64,000 nt of DNA from Diphasiastrum complanatum. Lineage: Eukaryota; Streptophyta; Lycopodiopsida; Lycopodiales; Lycopodiaceae. This document shows positions 10,264 through 19,523 of this stretch, piece after piece. Under the pieces are notes generated by a model. That model worked only from the letters and a program-made list of their open reading frames with translations, searched no databases and had not been told where the DNA came from. Position 1 is the stretch's first letter, and each line of letters opens with the position of its first letter. The stretch spans positions 2,321,805 through 2,385,804 of the forward strand of contig CM055102.1 of assembly GCA_029204225.1 (NCBI GenBank), read 5' to 3'. The translations under genes were made by a program, and so were the position numbers.

Positions 10264-11925
10264 TACGTAATGTTATTTTGATACATCCCTTGAATTAATA
10301 TAGTGTGTTTTTTTGTGCAACACGTGCTTGGTTTTGTGAAACGCAAGCTCTGTAGTTTTTAAATGCAATGTAGTGTATGTGTTTATAAAATGTTATGGCT
10401 AGCTTCTGTGAGTAAGTAAAAAATAAGACTCAAATACAATAGTAGCTGGTCTAGCAGCATCGGAACACAAAATCGTTCTTTTCTCCTTCAATCCTTGCTA
10501 CAATTTTATCCTATACTTAAATTGAAGCTATCTCGTTAAACCCTAGGATGCACACCAGAACTTTGCATCAACAAATTTAGGCTCCATGCCATCAAAATGT
10601 CGTGTAATGGTGTCCCATGTTATCTTGGGCATTGACACGCTTCAACCCCAACCGCTCAAGACCACAAGTTTCTAGGAGACATGAATGCTCACTACAGTAC
10701 GTCCCTTCTTTTCAACCTTATCAAAGGCAGTGTCCTTTGTGAAGAGTTCTCTTGCATGGGCCCAATCAACACCATTCTCAGACTATTGAGACCTCACTTA
10801 GATATTTTCAATAGTGAAGATAGCAGGTAAGTACATGCCTCACGTTAAATATTCTCAATCAGTGAAGAGGACTAGGAAGCTTGCAGGTAAGTACAAGGAA
10901 GATGCTTTGTCACTATGTTACAGAAGTTGAGCTTCTTCACTGCCTAAAGTTCTATGTGCAAAACATTCTCTAATTGACTTTCAATTACACCGTCCCTGTC
11001 ATATACCAAGCAGCTTCAATACATGTGCATAATCAAGCACATGTGTGTGCAAAATTTTGAGGCCAATGTATTGTTCTTTTGACTTCACGAGCTGGAAAAC
11101 CTCCAGTGTAAGCATCTCCCCAACCTCAAAATCATTTGCAATTTAAATGTATGTTATATAAAGACACTTACTATTTTGTCTACAACCTCGTTACATGAAA
11201 CATCTTTCATGGAGCCACATCCTACCCTAGAGTATGTTGAATCTCAATCATTATTTTTAGATATTTAGTTGTGGTTGAACTTCCACAAGTAGTTGAACTT
11301 AACACACTGGTGGCATACATGCTATAGAGAAAATAACAACCAGATAAATCGCTTAAGCAACTTTGTACTAGGAAACCCTAAACCCTGAAAGCGGCAAAGT
11401 TGAAGAGGAAACAAGCTGAAAAGGCACCAAGGCACTTACAGCTGCAATAGAAGATGAATCGGATCCTGGGGAGCCATGTGATACATCCATTCCAAAGATG
11501 ACAGTGGGCTGCTGGGAGACTTTTCCCAAAGATTGCTTGAATTCCAAACTTAAGACGGAGTTGTAGCCCCCACTCCGTAGTAAAGGTTAGTGATAAGGTA
11601 ATACACAGTTTGTAAGGGACCTGTTGTAGTGAGCATTCATGTCTAGCGTTCACTAGGAGAACAGGGGGCCGTGGCAAAATCAACTTTCAACCTTCTACTG
11701 GAAGGTTGTGCACATAGCCTCGTTGTCGATGGCATGCACAGGTCACCATAACAAAGCCATAAACAGGTTATTTGTACCAAAATAGGTAGACCAGAAGTTG
11801 AAAAGCAGTTGGCTCATTCGAAAGATAGTTTTCGCTCCGGTAGTCCTGTTACAAAATGCTCTTTTTCAGGTATGACTGAATTCAATTGTGTTAGTACCTA
11901 CTCCTCACATTCATGCAAGATTGAG
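10264..11925. other. Intergenic DNA with dispersed repeats
   Basis: No gene was recognised. The segment 11474-11640 is repeated in direct orientation at about 14299-14460 (shared ATTCCAAAGATGA, GATTGCTTGAATTCC and AGTAAAGGTTAGTGATAAGG). The segment near 10650-10700 (ACATGAATGCTCACTACA) recurs inverted near 11620-11645 and 14105-14150. These repeats suggest one unidentified repeat family scattered over 10.6-14.6 kb. Confidence 0.6.
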
Positions 11926-12407
11926 TCCTATGAACTACTAAGCATCCTGTGAATCACTAAGCAAAATTGTGTCTTTTGTATTGCTACCATCATAAACAAA
12001 GTGGGCAAATTGACCATAGCCGACTAAAAGGATGTTGGTTGTCTTTGCCCATTCCTTCAACATTTGCAATTCTTTCCACCGAAACACCTCCTTGGTATCG
12101 GTCGGACACTCGAAGGAGGATAACAAACCTGAGAGCAGATTATGCCAACGCTTTGCAAAAAAATGTTACTTTTGGAAGCCTTGGCATAATCTGCTCTCAG
12201 GTTTGTATCCTCCTTTGAGTGTCCGAACCGATACTAAGGAGGTATTTTGGGGGGGAGGAGAGAACTGCAAATGTTGAAGGAATGGGCAAAGACAACCAAC
12301 ATCCTTTTAGTCGACTATGGTCAATTTGCCCACTTTGTTTATGATGGTAGCAATACAAAAGACACAATTTTGCTTAGTAGTTCATAGGATTCTTAGTAGT
12401 TCTTAGG
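11926..12407. repeat. Large inverted repeat (foldback), arms about 225 bp
   Basis: The left arm 11926-12148 and right arm 12181-12407 are near-perfect reverse complements separated by a 32-bp loop (12149-12180). Matching blocks include CCTATGAACTACTAAG at the outer ends, GTGGGCAAATTGACC(A)TAG midway and GAGAGCAGATTATGCCAA at the inner ends. Mismatches and small indels are few (for example around 12100-12120 against 12215-12255). No coding capacity is seen, and no clean target-site duplication is visible. It could be a foldback/MITE-type element or a hairpin RNA locus. Confidence 0.85.
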
Positions 12408-12411
12408 TGCA

Positions 12412-12456
12412 GTTTCTCCAAACGGGATCCATTTCAGGTGTCGTCTGTTTCGGCCC
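12412..12456 (+). repeat. 45-bp dispersed repeat, copy 1
   Basis: GTTTCTCCAAACGGGATCC followed by a TTTCAGGTGTCGTCTGTTTCGGCC core. The same about 45-bp sequence recurs in the same orientation at 13217-13261 with a few substitutions. It could be a terminal or subterminal segment of a DNA transposon, but no paired inverted copy was found. Confidence 0.6.
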
Positions 12457-12459
12457 ATC

Positions 12460-13216
12460 ACATAAAGTTATTAGACCGCCAAGCTTTACCCCTCATCCTA
12501 AGAGTGAGGATGAGCTTGTGAAGTCATCTTCATGTAATGCGAATCCTCATCCCACTTTTTCTCAATCCAATTAGTGCTGGATGTAATATATTTTTGAGGA
12601 AAAACGAACTTCTTGATTCAAGCAGATATGTCAAAGGAATACAGATGGTGTAGGCCAAATAGCTGGATTTTCCACCACTATATGAATATCAAGCGGCCTG
12701 TTTTCACTGTGGTATAATTGATTGATTTTACCAATATTTTTCAATGCTATACTTTCTAGATAAAATTTGTAGTGTCTATGTTGTTGTAATGAGCAGATCT
12801 TTCACTAATTGGAATGAAAAATAGCTCACTTGTGTATGTACCTTTTTCATGAAGAAGTATTCTCAAGAAAGCTTCAGCAGCAAAACATTTTTGTTTGCAT
12901 GCCTCTGACCTCATCTGCTTCATGTCTAACCATTTCACATCCTTTTTCTGTGTCAAATTTAGTTTGCAGTTGCATGAAATCAACCCCACACCCTAAACCC
13001 TATATAGAAACCCTAAACCCTAAACTGTAGCAAAAAACCACAAACCTAAACCCATAACAAAATGGCATCGACCCCACACCCCAAACCCAAACAAATGGCA
13101 TAGTTAACATAACACCAATTAAGAAGAACAATATCGCGAAAAGCTCAGGGCAAAACAATTGAAGGAATTAGGTCATGCGAAATGGACTAGTTTTGCAGCT
13201 TTCCGTCCGACGGCCC
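12460..13216. other. Intergenic DNA with CCCTAAA blocks
   Basis: No gene recognised. At about 12990-13030 there are several AAACCCTAAACCC units, a plant telomere-type interstitial repeat, followed by degenerate derivatives to 13090. Confidence 0.6.
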
Positions 13217-13261
13217 CGTTTCTCCAAACAGGATCCGTTTCAAGTGTCGCCTGTTTCGGCC
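13217..13261 (+). repeat. 45-bp dispersed repeat, copy 2
   Basis: Second copy of the element at 12412-12456 (GTTTCTCCAAACAGGATCC...CCTGTTTCGGCC). It ends about 85 bp before the TRIM insertion. Confidence 0.6.
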
Positions 13262-13346
13262 GGTGGACAAGCTCGATAGGAACCTGTGGGAATAGACAGG
13301 ACGAGGAACGGACTGACGGTTAGCCCAGAACGTCCGTCCGAAATTC

Positions 13347-13490
13347 TGTTAGAAATCCATACATCATAATATGGATGGACAGACTAGGATTCGAACCCAG
13401 GACCTTCCCCATACCGGATGGGATGCTCTACCACTGAGCTATCCGCCCTATTTGATAGTTCTCTCTAGAGTGTGGATTGATATTCCAACA
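13347..13490 (-). repeat. TRIM 3' LTR
   Basis: 144 bp, TGTT...AACA at the ends. It is the 3' LTR in the minus-strand orientation because the polypurine tract adjoins it at 13491. It holds the tRNA-like copy with both pol III boxes intact (13376-13448). Confidence 0.92.
13376..13448 (-). tRNA. tRNA-like sequence inside TRIM 3' LTR
   Basis: The 73-nt minus-strand sequence folds as a cloverleaf. The acceptor stem GGGCGGA pairs with TCTGTCC (7 bp, two G-U). The D arm is GCTC/GAGC with loop AGTGGTA. The anticodon stem TCCCA/TGGGG has a seven-base loop TCCGGTA, and the T arm CTGGG/CCTAG has loop TTCGAAT. The A box TAGCTCAGTGG and B box GGTTCGAATCC fit the pol III consensus. The D arm resembles nuclear tRNA-Cys, but the loop would read anticodon CGG, has C instead of the near-universal T33, and the variable loop is six bases. 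I regard it as a tRNA-derived promoter or structure within the LTR rather than a working tRNA. Confidence 0.7.
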
Positions 13491-13503
13491 CCCCCCCTCA
13501 AGC
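13491..13503 (-). promoter_or_regulatory. TRIM polypurine tract
   Basis: On the minus strand, GGCTTGAGGGGGGG lies immediately 5' of the 3' LTR (TGTTGG...). This is the expected primer for plus-strand DNA synthesis. Confidence 0.85.
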
Positions 13504-13593
13504 CACACTTGGTTGGGGTCCTAGCTGTCACCTTCCCCACAACTTGGGCCACCTAACCATGGCTTTGACGCCATGAACTGTTAGGTCTAACTT

Positions 13594-13606
13594 GGCTCTG
13601 ATACCA
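13594..13606 (-). promoter_or_regulatory. TRIM primer-binding site (initiator tRNA-Met)
   Basis: TGGTATCAGAGCC on the minus strand, complementary to the 3' end of plant initiator tRNA-Met. It begins at the base next to the 5' LTR. The same 12-13 base site occurs at 25249-25260 (-), 40751-40762 (-), 46728-46739 (+) and 58440-58452 (-). Confidence 0.93.
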
Positions 13607-13750
13607 TGTTAGAAATCCATAAATCATAATATGGATGGACAGACTAGGATTCCAACCCAGGACCTTTCCCATACCGGATGGGATGCTCTACCACTGAGCT
13701 ATCCGCCCTGTTTGATAGTTCTCTCTAGAGTGTGGATTGATATTCCAACA
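13607..13750 (-). repeat. TRIM 5' LTR
   Basis: 144 bp, four substitutions from the other LTR. It is the 5' LTR in minus orientation, followed directly by the primer-binding site. Confidence 0.92.
13636..13708 (-). tRNA. tRNA-like sequence inside TRIM 5' LTR
   Basis: Same cloverleaf as 13376-13448. One change turns the T-loop TTCGAAT into TTGGAAT, damaging the B box, and a second makes the right side of the anticodon arm read TGGGA rather than TGGGG. In this LTR the pol III promoter is therefore probably weakened. Confidence 0.65.
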
Positions 13751-14860
13751 AGTTCGACGTTGAACAAGACTCCAGGGACACTTCATAGAAGACATAGTAG
13801 TGTGTAGGTCTTGTGGTTCCCTGTAGTGAATGACACAGTTTTGCTATTATTTAGTAAGTCGTTGAAGTTCACAAGTATATGTGAAGATTGCAAAGCGATT
13901 TCTTATGCTTGTGCTTAAAAACAATCAGAGGGCTAGAGAGAGTTTTCTGCTTATTGTGATAACTAAGGATGTATAGAAACATTTGACGTAAAAAAAATTT
14001 CCTTAAAATGTCGGCTTTTTGTATTTTTGCAGTTGAAGTTGATACAATATTCACATGTTTCATATCGGTTGGAGTGCATCCTTACATAGATCCGTATTGT
14101 ACGTATTGTAGTGAGCATTCATGTCTCCCAGAAACCTGTGGTCTTGAGAGCTTGTAACACTTCTGCTAAGCATTCACTTCACCCAAAAATCTTCTCGTCT
14201 TGAGCTTGATCCTGCCTGCAGTTTACGTAGTTGTGACAAAGATAGGACGCCCGATTTCGCACCTAGAAAACAAAACATCAGCAGGTTAAGTTAGACAACA
14301 ATGTGATGCATCCATTCCAAAGATGATAGTGGGCTACTGGGAAGACTTTTTCCAAAGATTGCTTGAATTCCAAACTTAAGACAAAGTTTTAGCCCCCACT
14401 CTGCAGTAAAGGTTAGTGATAAGGTAATCCACAGTTTATACCGGACGTATTGTAGTAAGATCTACGCTGCTGAAACTGGTAACCACATCCACTTCTGAAG
14501 ACGAACCTGTGGTCTTCAGAGCTTGTCACTCTTTTGGTGAGCATTCATTTCTCCCAGAAACCTGTGGTCTTCAGAGCTTGTCACTCTTCTGGTGAGCATT
14601 TGCTTCCCTTTCTAGAACAAATTGCACCCTTCATTGCATTGCATTCTGAGAGGTAAATATGAAATAACATACCTAGCTAGAGATGGATCTGAACACAAGC
14701 AAATATCTACCAATACTGTGCGGTAGTATAAATCGAAAAAGTCAATTTCATCACACCTAAACCCTAAACCACAAATAAATCTCGTAAGTTTGATCTCGTC
14801 TAGAAACTAGTTCACACGGGAAAGCAATAAAGCATATCACGGATATGCGTGACAAAGATG
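13751..14860. other. Intergenic DNA with tandem and dispersed repeats
   Basis: No gene recognised. It holds the second copy (about 14299-14460) of the repeat at 11474-11640, and a tandem duplication of an about 54-bp unit (AACCTGTGGTCTTCAGAGCTTG...GGTGAGCATT) at about 14502-14600, with a related copy near 14130-14170. A CCCTAAACCC block lies at 14756-14770. Confidence 0.6.
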
Positions 14861-14869
14861 CTTGCTCTT

Positions 14870-15357
14870 CTTGCCAGAGAGAGAGAGAGAGATAGCGAGA
14901 GTGCGAGGGAGAGTTTGCCTGTCAAAATTAAAAAGCCATCTTTTCAGCATTGATTGGAGGCTGTCCAGCGCCCTACTTCGTCACATTTTTCAGCCATTGT
15001 TCCAGCAGAGTTTCAGCCATATTTCAGTTTTGATTGGAGGCTGTCCATCGCCCTATTTCATCACGTTTTCCACAGATTTCCAGCCATATTTTCAGCATTG
15101 ATTGGAGGCTGTCCAGCGCCCACTCTCATTCTCCTTGTGGTCACATTTTCCAGCCAGCTCTTCGCACACGCTTGGAGCTCTATCGAGAGGTATCTTTGCT
15201 GGTTTTTCCTTGCTTTCCACACCTTTTCTTGACATTTGTCATTTCCTTTCTTGCTCTTAGTGTCGTTTGTGTACCTAAAGCGTATTTGGGGTGACGACAA
15301 AAGTTCGCTCCCTCCGATATTAAGCTTTTCTTACACTCTCTTCACTTCCTGCATTCC
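14870..15357 (+). repeat. Retroelement leader with three 70-80 bp tandem repeats
   Basis: Upstream of the gag gene at 15363 lie three imperfect direct repeats (about 14943-15140), each containing TTGATTGGAGGCTGTCCA(G/T)CGCCC followed by TTTC/CAGCCAT spacers. A (GA)n tract precedes them at 14877-14893. They occupy the place of a 5' LTR end or untranslated leader. The same GGCTGTCCAGCGCCC motif is iterated in the leader of the retroelement at 40060-40470 (reverse orientation). No primer-binding site was found here. Confidence 0.6.
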
Positions 15358-15362
15358 TTGAC

Positions 15363-17040
15363 CATGGATACTTCCCCTACATATTCTGAGCCTCGCATAC
15401 CGTCTTCCACTTACCTTGACGAAGTACGGCATGAATTCCGAGATCATCTTAGGGAAGCCATGAGTGATGTACGCACGACGCCGGGAGTTACGAGAGACGT
15501 TCACTGCTCTTTCTGCCTAGATTGCTACACTATCATTATAATCAAGTGTTTCTCCACTCTCCACCCGTTCCCCCACAACGTCGATTTCCACCACCCGAGA
15601 CTCCATCTTCTGGTCCTTTGCCACGAGATTTTAAGGATAAGGTTCAGCTTACTGTGTATTCTGGGTCATCCGATGGGAATGAGCTCGAGAATTGGTATTC
15701 TAAGCTTGAGACCTACTTCCTTATGTTTCCTAAGACTGACATTCAGCGGATACATTTGGCTGCTTTACATTTGGAGGGCCGTGCTGCTACTTGATAGCGC
15801 ATGTTTCGCCAGACGGCTTCACACCCTGGCCTTGCTAGTTGGACAAAGTTTACGACAACACTCCGCCTAGCGATGACTGATCCTCAGTGGCTTATTCGAC
15901 AGCGCGACATCTTTCGCAGTTTATCTCACACTGGTGACTTGGCTGCTTATACGACACGGTTTACAGAGCCTTCCTATCTATTCCCAGATATTTCTACATT
16001 GGAGCTCATCTCTCGCTACGTTGCTGGTCTACGAGGCACACTCAGGTATGATGTTTCTTCTTTTTTTCCACTCACTCTTTCTCATGCCATCTCCCTTGCT
16101 ACCGCACTGCAGCCCAAGTACTCTCCCATCTCTTCCTCTGTTTCTCGTCCTTCGCGTCCTTTCACACGTCCTATTTTTTCCTCTCCATCCTCTGCTAGTC
16201 CCACATCTGTCAATTCACCTTCGTCCACTCTTCCGTCTGCACCACGTCCTCCTTTTTCTCCTCGTCCTGTTTTTGTTCGTCGCTACTCACAACCTGAGAG
16301 GTCTGAGATCCGTGAGAAGCACTTATGTTTTAACTGTAAGAAACCTGATCATATCGCCCGTGATTGCCGACAGCCTGCCACTGCTACTGCCGTCTATTTC
16401 CATGATGCTAACACACCTGATGATAGTCCTGATTCTGCCATATGCCTTCATATTCTTGATGATGACCCACCTGTTGATCAGTTTGCCACACCCACTGAGC
16501 CTGTTCCTGATCCCCCTGATCTAGCTGTATGCCATGCTCAGCTTGCTTATTCTACTTGGGCCAGTAAGCCGGGTCCACGCCATATCCGTCTTCGCGTACG
16601 TATCACTGGTCGTGAGTTCATTGCCCTTCTTGACACGGGTAGCACTCACTCGTTTCTCAGCAGTCATATTACTACACGCATTCGTGCTATGCCAGTCACT
16701 ACGCCTCATCCCCTGCATGTTGAGGTTGCCAGCGCACACTCTTTTCCTACCACGCAGATGTATCAGTAGCTTTCATATCGGATTGGAGACTTCCTTGGTC
16801 AAGCAGATTTTCATATTATTCCACTTACACGGTACGATCTTATCCTCGGTGCTGATTGGTTTGCATCCCTTGGTGCGGTTACAGTAGACCTCCAGCAGCA
16901 GACATTGACATTCTCTCATGATGGTACTCAACATATATTTTCCGATATTGATTCTCGACAGGACTATCAGCTTATTTCCGGGAAGCAGTTCATACGGAGC
17001 CTCCCGAAGACAAGGACTCAACCCTATCTCTCAGCATGTG
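15363..17040 (+). pseudogene. Ty3/gypsy gag-protease, truncated
   Basis: Reading through frame changes: an N-terminal region beginning MDTSPTYSEPRIPSS (15363), the gag capsid core (GNELENWYSKLETYF and HLAALHLEGRAAT, ending in a stop at about 15794), then 15801-16769 with more capsid (LYWTKFTTTL-like, DLAAYTTRFTEPSYLFP). These are followed by a Ser/Pro-rich linker, a zinc knuckle CFNCKKPDHIARDC and the aspartic protease active site LLDTGSTHSFLSS. The protease C-terminus (YDLILGADWF) follows a stop at 16769. The element breaks off near 17040, where hAT-derived DNA begins. Gag packages the RNA and the protease processes the polyprotein. RT and integrase are missing, so the copy is inactive. Confidence 0.85.
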
Positions 17041-17770
17041 TGTACGGACAACCTTTGAACCAGGGACTCTCCAGCTAGGGCTGACAGACTGTGCAAGGCG
17101 GAATGCTCTTCTGAAGGGCTCAGAATCGGTGATGGCAAAAGGTAGGTTCAGCTCGTAAATCAAACTGGCCACAGCCTGTGTAGCCTCTCTGTCCATGTGC
17201 GGCAGATGCACGCCGTGAATGGTCTGCTGCACAAGGGCTCTACCTGGTGGGTGACGGGTGGTCGACCTCCAGCATGGTGCACCAACCGTGACGGGAATGG
17301 ACGATGACGCGATAGGCTGGGCACTAGTGGATGCATCGGCTGTAGACGTGGAATGGAGAGAGTGGGATGCACTGGCAGGGATGGGTGCAGCAGCATAAGT
17401 GGGGTGCACTGGTGGAGGGGCAAGATCTAGCATGGGATACGAAAACTGTTGGCTAGGGAGGTCATCCAGATGGGAAGGGAAGGAAGAAGGGATCTCATCC
17501 ACGTCCTCGAAGGCCTCGTCAGTAGCATCTTGGGCCTACTCGGCTGGCGGAGAATCCATGAGAAAATCGTAAACTGGGGGCGTGCGAGCAACAGGATGTG
17601 GTGGTGGAACCGCAGCGGCAACTGACGGACGGGATGGGACGGGATCCACCAGAATGGGTGCAGATGGGGGTGCGTGTGGCGGAACTGTCTGAGGGGGATG
17701 AGGGGCAATGGGACGGGATGAGGATGGACCCAGGAAGGACCAATTGTGGCTCCACTTCAAGAATTGCATA
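17025..17770 (-). pseudogene. hAT transposase fragment (linker and DUF659-like start)
   Basis: The minus-strand frame at 17502-16990 encodes a Pro/Ser/Ala-rich linker (DEIPSSFPSHLDDLP) and then [33 protein letters not shown], which resembles the entry into the DUF659 domain of plant hAT transposases. The upstream part (17770-17503) is in other frames. About 600 bp are near-identical to the hAT copy at 34290-34890, which establishes a repeated element. The 5' side ends near the (CT)n tract at 17827, and the BED finger and catalytic core are missing here. Confidence 0.65.
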
Positions 17771-17824
17771 AGAACATGCAAACAAAAAAGGGGTCTTTGC
17801 ACAGTCTAGCTCCAATCCGAACGG

Positions 17825-17952
<128 letters not shown>

Positions 17953-18131
17953 TGGAGGTCTGAATGGAGGTCTGAACTATTGCTGGAGGTCTGAGCCATC
18001 GCTGTTGCTCTCTCTCCCAACCATCGCATGTAGCCAGCCATCGTTGATGCCTCATGAATCAAGTTCCAGCAAATGAATCAAAAGGTGATAGATGACACTA
18101 TTTGTTGTTTGAGGGTTGGTATAATCTGAAG

Positions 18132-18566
<435 letters not shown>

Positions 18567-19475
18567 ATGGCACCTAAGAAAAAGGAGGGTGTTCTTACAC
18601 CCCCCTCCCTGTTGGACACCCCCCCATCACCGGTAGTGATGGAGGAGCCGTCTTCGGTGACAGAAACTATCAACATGGCTGCCATTGACTACACTCCTTC
18701 CAAACCTACCGAAAGTCTTTTTGCTTATGATCTTAGTTTTATCCGGCAAGAAATTCTTGGACTTAAGAAACAACTACACCTCTTTGAAGCTGAAAATAGC
18801 AAGTTAGCTAAGGATCTTTTTGGTGTCACGGAACGTGTGGAGCAGCTTGAGCAAGAAAATATATATCTTAAGCAACGAATTGCAGAAAAAAGTGCCTTGG
18901 AGGAGACTTCCAACAAGATCAATAGCTTGGAGAAACAAGTCGAGGAGACGAAAACGTGGGCAGCACTCTTCAAACCGGGTGATATGGGCAGCAAACTCTC
19001 ATCACTCGCAAAACAGGTTGAAGAAACGACATCGATCCTTAAGCAAGGTAATCACTCTCAGATTTCATCTTTTCCGAAGGAAAACGATTTGGAGACAGTT
19101 TTGGGTGAACAAGCCAGAAGGGCCAAAAAAGCCTTTAACATTAGAGTAAGAGGCATTGCCAATGGTGGAAAACCGTTGGAAGAAGCTACGGATTTGCTCA
19201 TTTCCAAGTTATCTCATGTGGCTGACGGTTTTGATACTGCTTGGCGCAGTAAATTTGATGACAATGTTTTGTTTATCAAGTTCCGCTCGCTTTCACAACG
19301 CAATGCTGCCCTTCGGCTTAGGGCAAAGCTTAAAGGTACTTTCATTTATATGGATGATGACTTAACAAATACTCAATGGTTGGCAAGAAAAAAGATTATC
19401 CTTGAAGCGAAAGAGAAAGGGCAAAGGGTTGTTTTTATTGACGGGAAACCGAGATTTTTCGACCTTCCACAATAG
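18567..19475 (+). CDS. LINE ORF1 protein (RNA-binding chaperone)
   Basis: An intact 302-residue frame starting at ATG 18567. The N-terminus is basic then Pro/Ser-rich (residues 1-45). Residues about 55-185 form a long coiled coil (EQLEQENIYLKQRI and SLEKQVEETKTWAALF). Residues about 200-300 look like the RRM-plus-C-terminal fold of LINE ORF1 proteins (FNIRVRGIANGG, DTAWRSKFDDNVLFIKF, GTFIYMDDDLTNTQW, GQRVVFIDGKPRFFD). Such proteins trimerise through the coiled coil and coat the LINE RNA. The stop lies about 49 bp before the ORF2 endonuclease. This is the only unbroken ORF1 in the window; three broken relatives lie at 1485, 3395 and 8453. Confidence 0.88.
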   Translation: MAPKKKEGVLTPPSLLDTPPSPVVMEEPSSVTETINMAAIDYTPSKPTESLFAYDLSFIRQEILGLKKQLHLFEAENSKLAKDLFGVTERVEQLEQENIYLKQRIAEKSALEETSNKINSLEKQVEETKTWAALFKPGDMGSKLSSLAKQVEETTSILKQGNHSQISSFPKENDLETVLGEQARRAKKAFNIRVRGIANGGKPLEEATDLLISKLSHVADGFDTAWRSKFDDNVLFIKFRSLSQRNAALRLRAKLKGTFIYMDDDLTNTQWLARKKIILEAKEKGQRVVFIDGKPRFFDLPQ

Positions 19476-19523
19476 GAACTAGGGGCCCCCGGATATAGAA
19501 GCTACCCGAGATCCCCTACCAAT

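Larger units (their letters stand above)
13347..13750 (-). mobile_element. Complete TRIM retrotransposon with tRNA-like LTRs
   Basis: Two 144-bp direct repeats (13347-13490 and 13607-13750) differ at four positions (about 97% identical). Each begins TG and ends CA on either strand. They flank a 116-bp internal region. On the minus strand the order is 5' LTR, a primer-binding site TGGTATCAGAGCC (13606-13594) touching the LTR, a non-coding interior, a TTGAGGGGGGG polypurine tract (about 13501-13491) and the 3' LTR. This is the diagnostic layout of terminal-repeat retrotransposons in miniature. Candidate 5-bp target duplication: AATTC on the left, AGTTC on the right (one mismatch). There is no coding capacity, so an autonomous LTR element must supply the enzymes. 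Uniquely, each LTR carries a 73-nt tRNA-like sequence on the minus strand with A and B boxes. Confidence 0.93.

Noticed and set aside
13376-13448. A functional nuclear tRNA gene
   Set aside because: The anticodon loop has C33, no T-run terminator follows, and the sequence is present in both LTRs of a retroelement; better read as part of the LTR.
14862-15294. Overlapping frames with repeated GGCPSP/RLS segments
   Set aside because: They are translations of the 70-80 bp tandem repeats in the retroelement leader, open in more than one frame.
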